The notes under the pieces are model-generated. The model was not told the DNA's origin. It did not search any database and saw only the letters and a list, made by a program, of their open reading frames with translations. A DNA stretch of 64,000 nt from Prevotella sp. Lineage in GTDB: Bacteria > Bacteroidota > Bacteroidia > Bacteroidales > Bacteroidaceae. Shown here in pieces: positions 52,048 to 60,040 of the stretch; position 1 is the stretch's first letter; the number at the start of each line of letters is the position of its first letter. Location of the stretch: assembly GCA_016281815.1 (NCBI GenBank), contig JAEEJK010000050.1, positions 35,237-99,236 on the forward strand. Direction: 5' to 3'. The position numbers and the translations under genes are program-made.

Positions 52048-52114
52048 AACACACAGAAACAGAGGCGCAGATGAAAAAATCTGAAAAACTCTGTATCTCT
52101 GAGTCTCTGTGTTG
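52048..52114. repeat. imperfect hairpin repeat related to 32428-32473
   Basis: CAACACACAG (52048-52057) pairs with CTCTGTGTTG (52105-52114) with one mismatch, and CAGAG/CTCTG and CAGAT/ATCTG pairs extend it inward. Read on the minus strand it ends CTCTGTTTCTGTGTGTTGAAT, very like the CTCTGTGTCTCT...TTTCTGTGTTGAAT at 32460-32487, so the two are copies of one dispersed element. Confidence 0.7.
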
Positions 52115-52191
52115 ATACTTTTATTAGGGTTTTCATTTTGTGTGTTGTCCAATTCGTTACTCGGGAAAGAAAGTAAAAAAATGCTTTTTAC

Positions 52192-52222
52192 TTTGCTTTT
52201 CGCTCGGTTTGCACTATCTTTG
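52192..52222 (+). promoter_or_regulatory. promoter of mltG
   Basis: TTTG (52192-52195), 19 bases, TATCTTTG (52215-52222): complete consensus. The start codon is 22 bases downstream. Confidence 0.85.
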
Positions 52223-52244
52223 CAGTCAAATTAATAGTTACGAC

Positions 52245-53285
52245 ATGAAAAAGGAAAAGAAATCGGGCAAGGCTCTGAAAACTATCGCCATCATATTGGC
52301 TATCCTCATATTGGCGGCCTTGGGTATCGGCTACTACTTCACCCGCACCCCATTGCTGAATGAGGAGGAGACACAGTATCTCTACATCGACCGCAATGAC
52401 AACATCGACTCGGTGATGGCCAAGGTGTCCGCCATCGCGAAACCTCATGCAATGAAAGGTTTCAAGGCTCTTGCTGACTTCCGAGGCTATGGCGACAACA
52501 TCATCCGCGGACGCTATGGCGTGGATACCAAGATGAGTGCCAACGGACTGTTCAACATGCTGAAGCGCGGCGAACAGACACCGCTCAACGTGCCCATCCC
52601 CTCTGTGCGCACCATGGATAAGTTGGCTGCCGCTGTGGGAAAAAAACTGGAACTCGACAGCACCGAACTTTACCGCGCCCTTACCGACGAGAAGGTTTGC
52701 CAGCGATATGGCTACACCCTTCAGACCATTCCCAGCATGTTCATCCCCGATTCCTACAACATGTACTGGACGGTGACGGTGGATGAGTTCCTCGACAGGA
52801 TGAAGAAGGAGCACGACCGCTATTGGAACGAGGAGCGACTCGCCAAGGCAAAGGCCCTCGACATGACTCCCGTGGAGGTGAGCACACTCGCCAGCATCGT
52901 CACAGAAGAGACTGCGGCCACGAAAGAGAAGCCCACCGTGGCAGGACTCTATATCAACCGTCTGCGCAAGGGAATGCTGCTGCAGTCGGACCCGACGGTG
53001 AAATTCGCCATGCACGACTTCACCATCCGCCGCATCCTCAACCGCATGCTCACCACCGACGACCCATACAACACCTATAAATACAAGGGACTGCCTCCCG
53101 GTCCCATCCGCATCCCCCTGAAGGAAGACCTTGAGGCTGTCCTCAACCATGAGCACCACGATTATCTCTACATGTGTGCAAAAGAGGATTTCAGCGGCAC
53201 GCACAACTATGCGCGCAACGAGGCGGAACATGCCGCCAACGCCCGACGCTATCACCAGGCTCTCAATGCGAGAGGAATAAGATGA
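52245..53285 (+). CDS. mltG: endolytic murein transglycosylase MltG
   Basis: A 346-residue inner-membrane-anchored enzyme that cuts nascent peptidoglycan strands. ATG 52245 follows the promoter; one N-terminal membrane helix (IAIILAILILAALGIGYYF) is preceded by Lys-rich cytoplasmic residues. A LysM-like region and the YceG catalytic domain follow. The catalytic segment is LASIVTEETAATKEKPTVAG with the Glu pair at 221-222, then YINRLRKGMLLQSDPTVKFA and YNTYKYKGLPPGPIRIP, all characteristic. Length agrees with the family. Downstream is glnS after 53 bases. Confidence 0.95.
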   Translation: MKKEKKSGKALKTIAIILAILILAALGIGYYFTRTPLLNEEETQYLYIDRNDNIDSVMAKVSAIAKPHAMKGFKALADFRGYGDNIIRGRYGVDTKMSANGLFNMLKRGEQTPLNVPIPSVRTMDKLAAAVGKKLELDSTELYRALTDEKVCQRYGYTLQTIPSMFIPDSYNMYWTVTVDEFLDRMKKEHDRYWNEERLAKAKALDMTPVEVSTLASIVTEETAATKEKPTVAGLYINRLRKGMLLQSDPTVKFAMHDFTIRRILNRMLTTDDPYNTYKYKGLPPGPIRIPLKEDLEAVLNHEHHDYLYMCAKEDFSGTHNYARNEAEHAANARRYHQALNARGIR

Positions 53286-53320
53286 GATTGAAATTGAAAA
53301 TTGAAGATCGAAGATTCAAC
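53286..53320. repeat. short A/T-rich degenerate tandem repeat before glnS
   Basis: Units attgaa, attgaaa, attgaaga, tcgaaga succeed each other in the mltG-glnS spacer. Similar in type to the short-period spacers at 714, 2484 and 3922. Confidence 0.6.
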
Positions 53321-53338
53321 AATATAACACCCAAATAT

Positions 53339-55099
53339 ATGGCAACAACAGAAGAGAGCATGAACGTTGAGAAAAGAAGCCTCAACTTCATAGAACAGCA
53401 GGTGGAGAAAGACCTGGCGGAAGGAAAAAACGGAGGAAGACTGCAGACACGATTCCCCCCAGAGCCCAACGGCTACCTTCATATCGGTCATGCCAAGGCC
53501 ATCGCCATGGACTTCGGCATCGCTGAGCGTTATGGCGGCATCTGCAACCTGCGCTTCGACGACACCAACCCCATCAAGGAGGACACTGAATACATCGAGA
53601 ACATCGAGCACGACATCAAGTGGCTCGGATTCAAATGGGCGAATGTCTATTACGCCAGCGACTACTTCCAGGAACTGTGGGACTTTGCCGTGTGGCTCAT
53701 CAAGCAGGGCCGTGCCTATGTCGACGAACAGAGCGCAGAGGTCATCGCACAGCAGAAAGGCACCACCACCCGTCCTGGCACCAACAGTCCGTTCCGCGAC
53801 CGTCCGGTGGAGGAGAACCTGCGCCTGTTTGAGTTCATGAACAGTGGCGAGGCTACACCTGGCACATACGTCCTGCGCGCCAAGATCGACATGAGCCACC
53901 CCAACATGCATTTCCGCGACCCGCTCATATACCGCGTGCTCAACATCCCCCATATCCGCACTGGCAACAAATGGAACGCTTATCCCATGTATGACTTCAC
54001 ACATGGACAGAGCGATTACCTCGAGGGTGTGACCCACTCTCTCTGCACCCTGGAGTTTGTGGAGCACCGTCCCCTCTACGACCTGTTTGTCACCTGGATG
54101 AAGGAATACAAGGGCGAAACCGAGAACATCGAGGACAACCGCCCCCGCCAGACGGAGTTCAACAAACTCAACCTGAGTTACACCCTGATGTCAAAGCGCA
54201 ACCTGCTGGCTCTCGTCCAGGCAGGACTGGTGAGCGGATGGGACGATCCCCGCATGCCGACCATCTGTGGTTTCCGGCGCCGTGGCTACAGCCCTGAGAG
54301 CATCATCAAGTTCATCGACAAAATCGGCTATACCACCTACGATGCCCTCAACGAGATGGCATTGCTCGAGAGCGCTGTCCGCGATGACCTCAACACCCGT
54401 GCCCAGCGTGTCAGTGCCGTGCTCGACCCTGTCAAGGTGGTCATCACCAACTATCCCGAGGGGAAAATCGAGGAGTTGGTGGCTGTCAACAACCCAGAGA
54501 ACGAGGCCGACGGCACCCACTCCGTGGAGTTTGGACGTGAGATATGGATAGAGCGCGATGACTTCATGCGCGAGGCTGAGAAGAAATTCCTGCGCCTCGC
54601 CCCGGGCAAGGAGGTGAGACTGAAGAATGCCTATATCATCAAATGCGATGAGGAGCATCCCTGCGACGTGGATGAGGAAGGACGCGTGACCACCATCTAC
54701 TGCACCTATGACCCTGAGACGCGTAGCGGACTGCCCGGTGCCAACCGCAAGATCAAGGGCAAGACCCTGCACTGGGTGAGTTGCGCCCATGCGGTGAAGG
54801 CTGAGGTACGGCTCTACGACCGCCTCTGGAAAGTGGAGAATCCACGCGACGAACTCGCCGCCATCCGGGAGGCACAGAATTGTGACAACGTGACAGGCAT
54901 GCGCCAGATCATCAATCCCGACAGTCTCACCATTCTCACTTCCTGCTATGTGGAGCCATACGCGGCTGCCATGAAACCAGGTGACTACCTGCAGTTCCAG
55001 CGCATCGGCTATTTCATGGCTGACCCCGACACCACTGCGGAGCATCCTGTCTTTAACAAGACCGTAGGTCTGAAAGACACATGGTCGAAGAAGAAGTGA
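53339..55099 (+). CDS. glnS: glutaminyl-tRNA synthetase
   Basis: A 586-residue class-I aminoacyl-tRNA synthetase charging tRNA-Gln. ATG 53339 is chosen because family similarity (NFIEQQVEKDLAEGK) begins just after; the longer open frame upstream runs in the mltG region. Class-I signatures: PEPNGYLHIGHAKAIAMDFG (HIGH at 48-51) and LMSKRNL near 281-287 (KMSKS equivalent). The DPRMPTICGFRRRGYSPESI block and the C-terminal anticodon-binding beta-barrels (AYIIKCDEEHPC, LHWVSCAHAVKAEVRLYDRL) fit GlnRS and not GluRS. Presence of a true GlnRS means tRNA-Gln is charged directly. Confidence 0.96.
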   Translation: MATTEESMNVEKRSLNFIEQQVEKDLAEGKNGGRLQTRFPPEPNGYLHIGHAKAIAMDFGIAERYGGICNLRFDDTNPIKEDTEYIENIEHDIKWLGFKWANVYYASDYFQELWDFAVWLIKQGRAYVDEQSAEVIAQQKGTTTRPGTNSPFRDRPVEENLRLFEFMNSGEATPGTYVLRAKIDMSHPNMHFRDPLIYRVLNIPHIRTGNKWNAYPMYDFTHGQSDYLEGVTHSLCTLEFVEHRPLYDLFVTWMKEYKGETENIEDNRPRQTEFNKLNLSYTLMSKRNLLALVQAGLVSGWDDPRMPTICGFRRRGYSPESIIKFIDKIGYTTYDALNEMALLESAVRDDLNTRAQRVSAVLDPVKVVITNYPEGKIEELVAVNNPENEADGTHSVEFGREIWIERDDFMREAEKKFLRLAPGKEVRLKNAYIIKCDEEHPCDVDEEGRVTTIYCTYDPETRSGLPGANRKIKGKTLHWVSCAHAVKAEVRLYDRLWKVENPRDELAAIREAQNCDNVTGMRQIINPDSLTILTSCYVEPYAAAMKPGDYLQFQRIGYFMADPDTTAEHPVFNKTVGLKDTWSKKK

Positions 55100-55127
55100 C
55101 ACGGAAACACTCCTTTTGCGCTCTACG

Positions 55128-56546
55128 ATGCAAGGCTATTTCGACAACAAGGAATTCAAGCAACTGTTGGCCTCCTATGAAGAGGCACAGCAAAGGGGAG
55201 AGAGCATCTTTCTCGACTCCGAGCAACTGACAGACATAGCGGAGTACTACCACTGGATGGGGTGCTCCGATGATGCTGTGGCCGTTGCCGACCAAGCCCT
55301 CAGCATGTATGAGGGTGCCACGGCACCCCTTGTGCTCAAAGCCCGCATCGCACTTCTCACCAACAACGACCCCAAAGGCGCACTGGCCTTGGCTGAGCAG
55401 ATAGAGGATAAGTTCGACCTTGACTACTATTACATCAAGGCGGAGATTTTCATCGTCATTGACAAGGCTGAAGAGGCTGACCTATATCTGGAGTACTGCC
55501 TGGAACAGGTGGATGACAACGACTACGAGGACTTCTTGCTTGATGTCGCCACTCTCTTCGTGGATTACGAGCAGACCGCACTGGCCCGGAAATGGTTGGA
55601 GCGGTCGGAGGAGCGTGAACTCAACGACTATCAGGAAATTTTGGGAAGGATTCTCTATTTCGAGAAAGACTACAGCGGAAGCAGCAACATCTTCGAGCAA
55701 CTCATCGACAACTCGCCCTATAACACCTATTATTGGGACATGCTTGCCTGCAACCAACTGGCACTGGGACAGGTCAGCGAGGCTATCAACAGCAGCGAGT
55801 TCGCCATCGCCATCAACCCCAGCGATGAGTCGGCCTTGCTCTACAAGGGACAGGCACTCATGCGGCTCAAAAACTATGAGGAAGCAATCCCATTTTTTGA
55901 GCAATACGGCGACCTGCGTCCCAGCAACATCGACGGCATGCTGAACAAAGGCTTGTGCCTGCTCTACCTCAACCGCCATGACGAGGGCATGGCTTACTTG
56001 GAGAAGGCTGCCACTGCTGCCCGCAAATACTGTCCCGAACGGTTATGGGAAGTCTATCAAGAGATGGTGTTCTCACACAGTCAGCACCATGACGAGACAA
56101 AAGCACTGGCATGCATCGACCAGATGGACGGTCTCAAGGATGCTGACCACGATGAGGCGATGGTACTGCGCGGGCATGTCTATCTGGAGAATTTCAACCT
56201 CTCCTCTGCCCACGACTGTTTCCGGCAGGCCATCGAGCATTCTGGCTACTCTCCCCACATCATGATGCGAGTGGCTGTCTCGCTCTACGACAACAACTAT
56301 GTCCAAACGGCCTACAACATCCTTTCCGGTTTCCAACCCAAGGATTTTGAGGAACTGCCCCAGGCTTATGCCTACCTGGCCATCTGCGCACACGACTTAG
56401 GCAAGGAAGAGATGTATCTCGACTGCCTCCGAAAAGCCATCCAACTGTCTCCCTTCTCTGCCCGTGCCGTGCTCAGTCCGCTTTTCCCTGAAGACCTGGA
56501 GCCGGACGACTATTTAGATTACGCACAAAAACATCATCACCAATGA
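55128..56546 (+). CDS. tetratricopeptide-repeat protein
   Basis: A 472-residue soluble protein made almost entirely of helical TPR-like pairs, e.g. EYYHWMGCSDDAVAVADQAL, AINSSEFAIAINPSDESALL, YKGQALMRLKNYEEAIPFFE and MLNKGLCLLYLNRHDEGMAY. No signal peptide or membrane segment. Start ATG 55128 (an upstream TTG at 55116 would add four residues). TPR scaffolds mediate protein-protein contacts; the partner is unknown. It follows glnS by 28 bases and overlaps the DedA gene by four bases (ATGA), so it belongs to the same transcription unit. Confidence 0.88.
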   Translation: MQGYFDNKEFKQLLASYEEAQQRGESIFLDSEQLTDIAEYYHWMGCSDDAVAVADQALSMYEGATAPLVLKARIALLTNNDPKGALALAEQIEDKFDLDYYYIKAEIFIVIDKAEEADLYLEYCLEQVDDNDYEDFLLDVATLFVDYEQTALARKWLERSEERELNDYQEILGRILYFEKDYSGSSNIFEQLIDNSPYNTYYWDMLACNQLALGQVSEAINSSEFAIAINPSDESALLYKGQALMRLKNYEEAIPFFEQYGDLRPSNIDGMLNKGLCLLYLNRHDEGMAYLEKAATAARKYCPERLWEVYQEMVFSHSQHHDETKALACIDQMDGLKDADHDEAMVLRGHVYLENFNLSSAHDCFRQAIEHSGYSPHIMMRVAVSLYDNNYVQTAYNILSGFQPKDFEELPQAYAYLAICAHDLGKEEMYLDCLRKAIQLSPFSARAVLSPLFPEDLEPDDYLDYAQKHHHQ

Positions 56547-57163
56547 ATTGGATCAGTGCCCTTTTGGGCAACCTCACCTACCCCACTATCTTCCTCCTCA
56601 TGCTGCTTGAGAGCACCGTCGTGCCGGTTCCCTCCGAACTGGTAGTATCTCCTGCTGCCTATCATGCAGCCGGAGGCCATCTCAATGTGCTGCTCGTCAT
56701 CCTCTTCGCTACCATCGGTGCCGACGTGGGGGCTTCCATCAACTATGTGGCAGGCTATTTCCTCGGAAGGCCTATCATCTACAAATTTGCCAACAGCCAC
56801 ATCGGCCATCTGTGCCTGCTCAACCAGGAGAAAGTGGAGAAAAGTGAGAAATACTTCTACGACCACGGTGTGGTTGCCACCCTTACCGGACGTCTCATCC
56901 CCGGCATCCGCCACCTCATCTCCATCCCGGCGGGTCTGGCAAAGATGCCGTATTGGAAATTCCTGCTCTACACCACTCTCGGGGCCGGCGTGTGGCACAG
57001 CATCCTCGCTGCATTGGGATGGTATCTGCACTCCTTCGTCCCTGAGGACCAACTGACGGATAAATTGATGGAATATGGTGACTATATCAAATGGGGCATC
57101 ATCGCCATCGTCCTCTTAGCCATCGCCTGGTTCGTGATCAAGAAGATGCGACATAAAAAATAA
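56543..57163 (+). CDS. DedA family membrane protein
   Basis: A 206-residue inner-membrane protein of the DedA/VTT group, thought to act as lipid scramblases/flippases, including undecaprenyl phosphate recycling. The N-terminal re-entrant segment ESTVVPVPSELVVSPAAYHA and the motif GRLIPGIRHLISIPAGLAKM with its conserved Arg are visible, and the last helix (WGIIAIVLLAIAWFVI) is followed by KKMRHKK. It is translationally coupled to the TPR protein. Possibly relevant to recycling of the lipid carrier used in the glycan locus, as background knowledge only. Confidence 0.92.
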   Translation: MNWISALLGNLTYPTIFLLMLLESTVVPVPSELVVSPAAYHAAGGHLNVLLVILFATIGADVGASINYVAGYFLGRPIIYKFANSHIGHLCLLNQEKVEKSEKYFYDHGVVATLTGRLIPGIRHLISIPAGLAKMPYWKFLLYTTLGAGVWHSILAALGWYLHSFVPEDQLTDKLMEYGDYIKWGIIAIVLLAIAWFVIKKMRHKK

Positions 57164-57166
57164 AAA

Positions 57167-57180
57167 TCCCCAATTAGGGA
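57167..57180 (+). terminator. small hairpin after the DedA gene
   Basis: TCCC (57167-57170) and GGGA (57177-57180) can pair right after the stop codon. The stem is short; the larger repeat hairpins that follow may contribute more to ending transcription. Confidence 0.4.
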
Positions 57181-57202
57181 GTCAATTCGTTCCCACTTAT
57201 TA

Positions 57203-57380
57203 TCCCGAATCATCGAATTAAAGATTTGCCATATGCCTCATGGAAGGACGACAATAATTCGATAATTCGGGACAATGAATTGATTTATTCACTTTTTTAT
57301 TATCCCGAATTATAGAATTAAAGAATTTCCTTGTGACTCTTGAATGGATAACTATAATTCTCTAATTCGATAATTCGGGA
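57203..57380. repeat. two tandem hairpins built from one 18-bp sequence
   Basis: Unit 1: TCCCGAATCATCGAATTA (57203-57220) against TAATTCGATAATTCGGGA (57255-57272), one mismatch. Unit 2: TCCCGAATTATAGAATTA (57303-57320) against TAATTCGATAATTCGGGA (57363-57380), one mismatch. The left arms are exactly 100 bases apart. Loops of 34 and 42 bases differ, though both begin AAGAnTTnCC. It fills the spacer between the DedA (+) and peptide-transporter (-) genes, which converge. Confidence 0.9.
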
Positions 57381-57423
57381 CAAATACAAGATATCTATGA
57401 TAGAATCTTGATGGTTGAGATGG

Positions 57424-58959
57424 TCAACTGACCTTCTCCAAACGCTTCATCATGGCGAACATGAAGATGGCGGCGGCGAGACAGACGGCAATGAACACGC
57501 CCCATACCAGCCACAGCGGCAGGTCACCCCAGAGATAGCCACCCACACTCACGAGTTTGTTGCCGATGGCAGTGGCTCCAAACCAACCGCCCATCATCAG
57601 ACCCTTATACTTCGGAGGAGCCACCTTCGACACGAAGGAGATACCCATGGGCGACAGCAGAAGTTCACCGAAGGTGAGAATCAGATAGGTGGAAATCAAC
57701 CAGTAAGGCGACACCAGCGGACCCAGTTGGCCCGACTCTGCCAACGCAGCCTGCTCATTCGGCGTTTTCAGTCCCTGCGAGGCAAACATCATCACCAGGA
57801 AGGCGGCACCGGCCACCAACATACCGTAGGCAATCTTGCGCGGAGCCGATGGTTCCTTACCCTTGTTGGCCAGATAGGCGAAGATAGCCATCGATACCGG
57901 GGTAAGTGCCACCACATAGAACGGGTTGAACTGCTGGAAAATCGGAGCAGAGATGTCAACGCTTCCTGTAGCCTTTGTGTATTTGTAAATCAGCACGGCG
58001 AGTGCAGCCAGCACTACCAGCGCAGAAATGCCCTTTCCCTTCGAAGTCTTGCTCTGGAAGAAGGAGAAACCACCATAGACAATGAAAATAATCATCACCA
58101 GGTTGAACACATCAAACGGCATGGTATGAACCCCTGAGGCAGACTTTTGCGTGAACTCATCAGCAAAATAGGTCAGGGAGAGTCCGTTCTGATGGAAAGC
58201 CATCCAGAAGAAGATGACGACGGCGAAGACAAGACAGAGCGCCACAATGCGCTGCTTGGTCTCCTCCTTGGTGAGTTCGGGTTCTGAAGACATAGCGGCA
58301 GCTTTCTCACCATCCTTCTTCTTACCACCCTCAGTATGGCGGAATGTTCCGCGGAACAGGTAGTAGATGGCGATGGAGAGGATGAGCGAAGCACATGCTA
58401 CGGCAAAAGCAAAGTGGTAGGCCTCGCCCGGAGCCGTATACCCGAGGTGTGTCTGCGCGTACTCTGTGATTTTGATGGCAGCCGTCGGAGCGAAAAGCGC
58501 GCCGATGTTGATGGCCATGTAGAAGAGGGAGAAGCCTGCGTCGCGCTTGTCGGCATACTGCGGGTCATCATAGAGATTGCCCACCATCACCTGGAGGTTG
58601 CCTTTGAACAGACCGGTGCCGAAACTGATGAGCACCAGGGCAGCCAGCATGACGACAATGCCCAGTGTCTTTCCACCCAGGGGGATAGAGAGAAGCAGGT
58701 AGCCGAGGAACATGATGACGATACCGATGGTGACCATCTTGCCGAAACCGAACTTATCGGCCATAATACCACCGAGAATCGGGAGGAAATAGACGAGCAT
58801 GAGGAAGTCGCCATAGATCTCACCAGCCCAACCGGCATCGAAGCCGAAATTGGATCTCAAAAACAGAGCGAAGACGGCAATCATCGTATAATAGCCAAAT
58901 CGCTCACCCGTGTTGGCCAATGCCAACGCATAAAGTCCTTTAGGTTGTCCTTCAAACAT
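57424..58959 (-). CDS. peptide MFS transporter (POT/PTR2 family)
   Basis: A 511-residue proton-coupled oligopeptide transporter with about 14 membrane segments. Family marks: GERFGYYTMIAVFALFLRSN at the N terminus, MADKFGFGKMVTIGIVIMFL, FGTGLFKGNLQVMVGNLYD and a C-terminal STYLILTFGELLLSPMGISF. The proton-coupling motif ExxER, usually starting with Glu, reads NTGER here, so its first Glu is Asn; this occurs in a subset of the family and may change coupling. It would import di- and tripeptides. A near-consensus promoter is at 59002-59033. Confidence 0.92.
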   Translation of the reverse strand: MFEGQPKGLYALALANTGERFGYYTMIAVFALFLRSNFGFDAGWAGEIYGDFLMLVYFLPILGGIMADKFGFGKMVTIGIVIMFLGYLLLSIPLGGKTLGIVVMLAALVLISFGTGLFKGNLQVMVGNLYDDPQYADKRDAGFSLFYMAINIGALFAPTAAIKITEYAQTHLGYTAPGEAYHFAFAVACASLILSIAIYYLFRGTFRHTEGGKKKDGEKAAAMSSEPELTKEETKQRIVALCLVFAVVIFFWMAFHQNGLSLTYFADEFTQKSASGVHTMPFDVFNLVMIIFIVYGGFSFFQSKTSKGKGISALVVLAALAVLIYKYTKATGSVDISAPIFQQFNPFYVVALTPVSMAIFAYLANKGKEPSAPRKIAYGMLVAGAAFLVMMFASQGLKTPNEQAALAESGQLGPLVSPYWLISTYLILTFGELLLSPMGISFVSKVAPPKYKGLMMGGWFGATAIGNKLVSVGGYLWGDLPLWLVWGVFIAVCLAAAIFMFAMMKRLEKVS

Positions 58960-59001
58960 AAATTATTTTTTTAGTTATTGGTTTTTCAAACTTTCGGAGG
59001 A

Positions 59002-59033
59002 CAAAGTAAAGAAAAAAAACTCAATCTGCCAAA
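59002..59033 (-). promoter_or_regulatory. promoter of the peptide transporter
   Basis: Minus-strand TTTG (59030-59033), 20 bases, TTACTTTG (59002-59009; one mismatch to TAnnTTTG). An inverted repeat ATGGCA-CA-TGCCAT (59054-59067) lies just upstream of the -33 element and could be a regulator site. Confidence 0.55.
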
Positions 59034-59318
59034 AATTAATGACATAAAAGCGCATGGCACATGCCATTATTGTTTTTGGGCGGATAGACAGTTGGGTGTG
59101 AACATGGGTTGAAAAACTCTGAGTATACAAAAAGTCTCCAAACCCCCAAAAAATGTGGGTGTGGAGATGGTATTTAAATTGAAAGGGGAATCTGGCTATT
59201 TCTGATTCGAACTTGTCAGAGCATGCACCAAGGCATCAAGTTGCTGATGTCGTCATCGTCTGAGCAAGAGGTGATCATTGTCACTATACATACAAGAACC
59301 AAGGGGAGGACAAACCTC

Positions 59319-59348
59319 CAACCCCTCTGCAAAGATACAGAGGGGTTG
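59319..59348 (-). terminator. 11-bp stem-loop downstream of the PepSY-like gene
   Basis: CAACCCCTCTG (59319-59329) pairs perfectly with CAGAGGGGTTG (59338-59348), loop of eight bases. It lies about 80 bases past the stop of the minus-strand gene at 59431. No strong T-run follows, so it may be a processing site or a dispersed repeat of the CCCCTC type also seen near 63.8 kb. Confidence 0.5.
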
Positions 59349-59430
59349 AAACGTATGAATATAAAAATGTTTATTTCTTCTGATTTTATAATGTCTTATA
59401 TATCATTCATGTTTCACATTCGCTCAACTT

Positions 59431-59862
59431 TCATGCAATCATTCCCTTATGGTCAAACTTCAGCAACATGCCATTGGAGAGTGCTGCCACATAACCATTG
59501 TCGGTCCTGTCGAGCCTGACCACCTTTGCGTCGGCGAATTGAGATTTAACAAATGAGGACAGCGAAGCGGGCATCAGCGAGGCAGGAACAGCATCCCACT
59601 TGCAGTCAATCATGCCCCAGGCACCATTCTGACCGAATTCAACCTCTGTGCCATCGTTGAGACTCACCTCATAAACCATTCCCTGACGGGTGGCCTTTTT
59701 CTCGGCATAGGCGACAGACTGACGGGGGAAATAGTGCTGTACGAAAACCTTTGCACCAGTGGGCAGATTCTCTGCGAATACCATATTGTCACTTGCTTTG
59801 CATGCCATTGACTTTGTCAACAAACCAATCAGTGCGAACACCGTAATTTTCATCTTTTTCAT
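59431..59862 (-). CDS. secreted PepSY-like domain protein
   Basis: A 143-residue protein with an N-terminal hydrophobic signal (ITVFALIGLLTKSMACKA; a Cys is present but not in a good lipobox). The mature part matches the PepSY-like/BLIP-like fold common in Bacteroidales secreted proteins: LPTGAKVFVQHYFPRQSVAY, VYEVSLNDGTEVEFGQNGAW, SSFVKSQFADAKVVRLD and YVAALSNGMLLKFDHKG. Such domains may bind or inhibit proteases or lactamases, but function is not established. ATG 59862 is used; ATG 59853 is possible. It has a complete promoter at 59903-59934. Confidence 0.85.
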   Translation of the reverse strand: MKKMKITVFALIGLLTKSMACKASDNMVFAENLPTGAKVFVQHYFPRQSVAYAEKKATRQGMVYEVSLNDGTEVEFGQNGAWGMIDCKWDAVPASLMPASLSSFVKSQFADAKVVRLDRTDNGYVAALSNGMLLKFDHKGMIA

Positions 59863-59902
59863 AATCGTATTTTTTTAGTTGTTTTGTTTCTGATTTCTGA
59901 TG

Positions 59903-59934
59903 CAAATTTACGGTGGCTGCGGAATCAAGACAAA
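59903..59934 (-). promoter_or_regulatory. promoter of the PepSY-like gene
   Basis: Minus-strand TTTG (59931-59934), 20 bases, TAAATTTG (59903-59910): complete consensus, 41 bases before the start codon. Confidence 0.82.
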
Positions 59935-60040
59935 TATTCCGCACTTTTAAAGTGTAAATGGTTGCGACACAGTCATGAATAAGCGACAATTATAACAAAG
60001 GCATCTGAAAACTGTCACAACGCTGTGAAAACAAGTCAGG

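Larger units (their letters stand above)
51817..52244. other. 428-base gap between the kinase and mltG
   Basis: AT-rich, with a kinase promoter at the left end and the mltG promoter at the right. A long imperfect hairpin (52048-52114) lies in the middle. An open frame at 51846-52115 is not considered a gene: it has no family likeness, spans the minus-strand promoter and ends inside the hairpin. Confidence 0.7.
58960..59430. other. 471-base gap between peptide transporter and PepSY-like gene
   Basis: Holds the peptide-transporter promoter and inverted repeat at the left, no recognisable gene in the middle, and a hairpin at 59319-59348 at the right. A plus-strand open frame at 59223-59519 crosses that hairpin, runs into the antisense of the PepSY-like gene and has no family likeness. 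Confidence 0.65.

Noticed and set aside
51846..52115. Plus-strand frame of 89 codons between kinase and mltG
   Set aside because: Spans the minus-strand kinase promoter and ends within a hairpin repeat; AT-rich chance frame.
53174..53338. N-terminal extension of the glnS frame
   Set aside because: The extra codons overlap mltG in another frame and an A/T-rich repeat; GlnRS similarity starts after ATG 53339.
59195..59235. tRNA-like T-loop sequence (GTTCGAATC on the minus strand)
   Set aside because: The flanking bases do not form the T-stem or an acceptor stem, and no other tRNA arms are found.
59223..59519. Plus-strand frame of 98 codons
   Set aside because: Crosses a perfect hairpin and the 3' part of the PepSY-like gene on the other strand; no family likeness.
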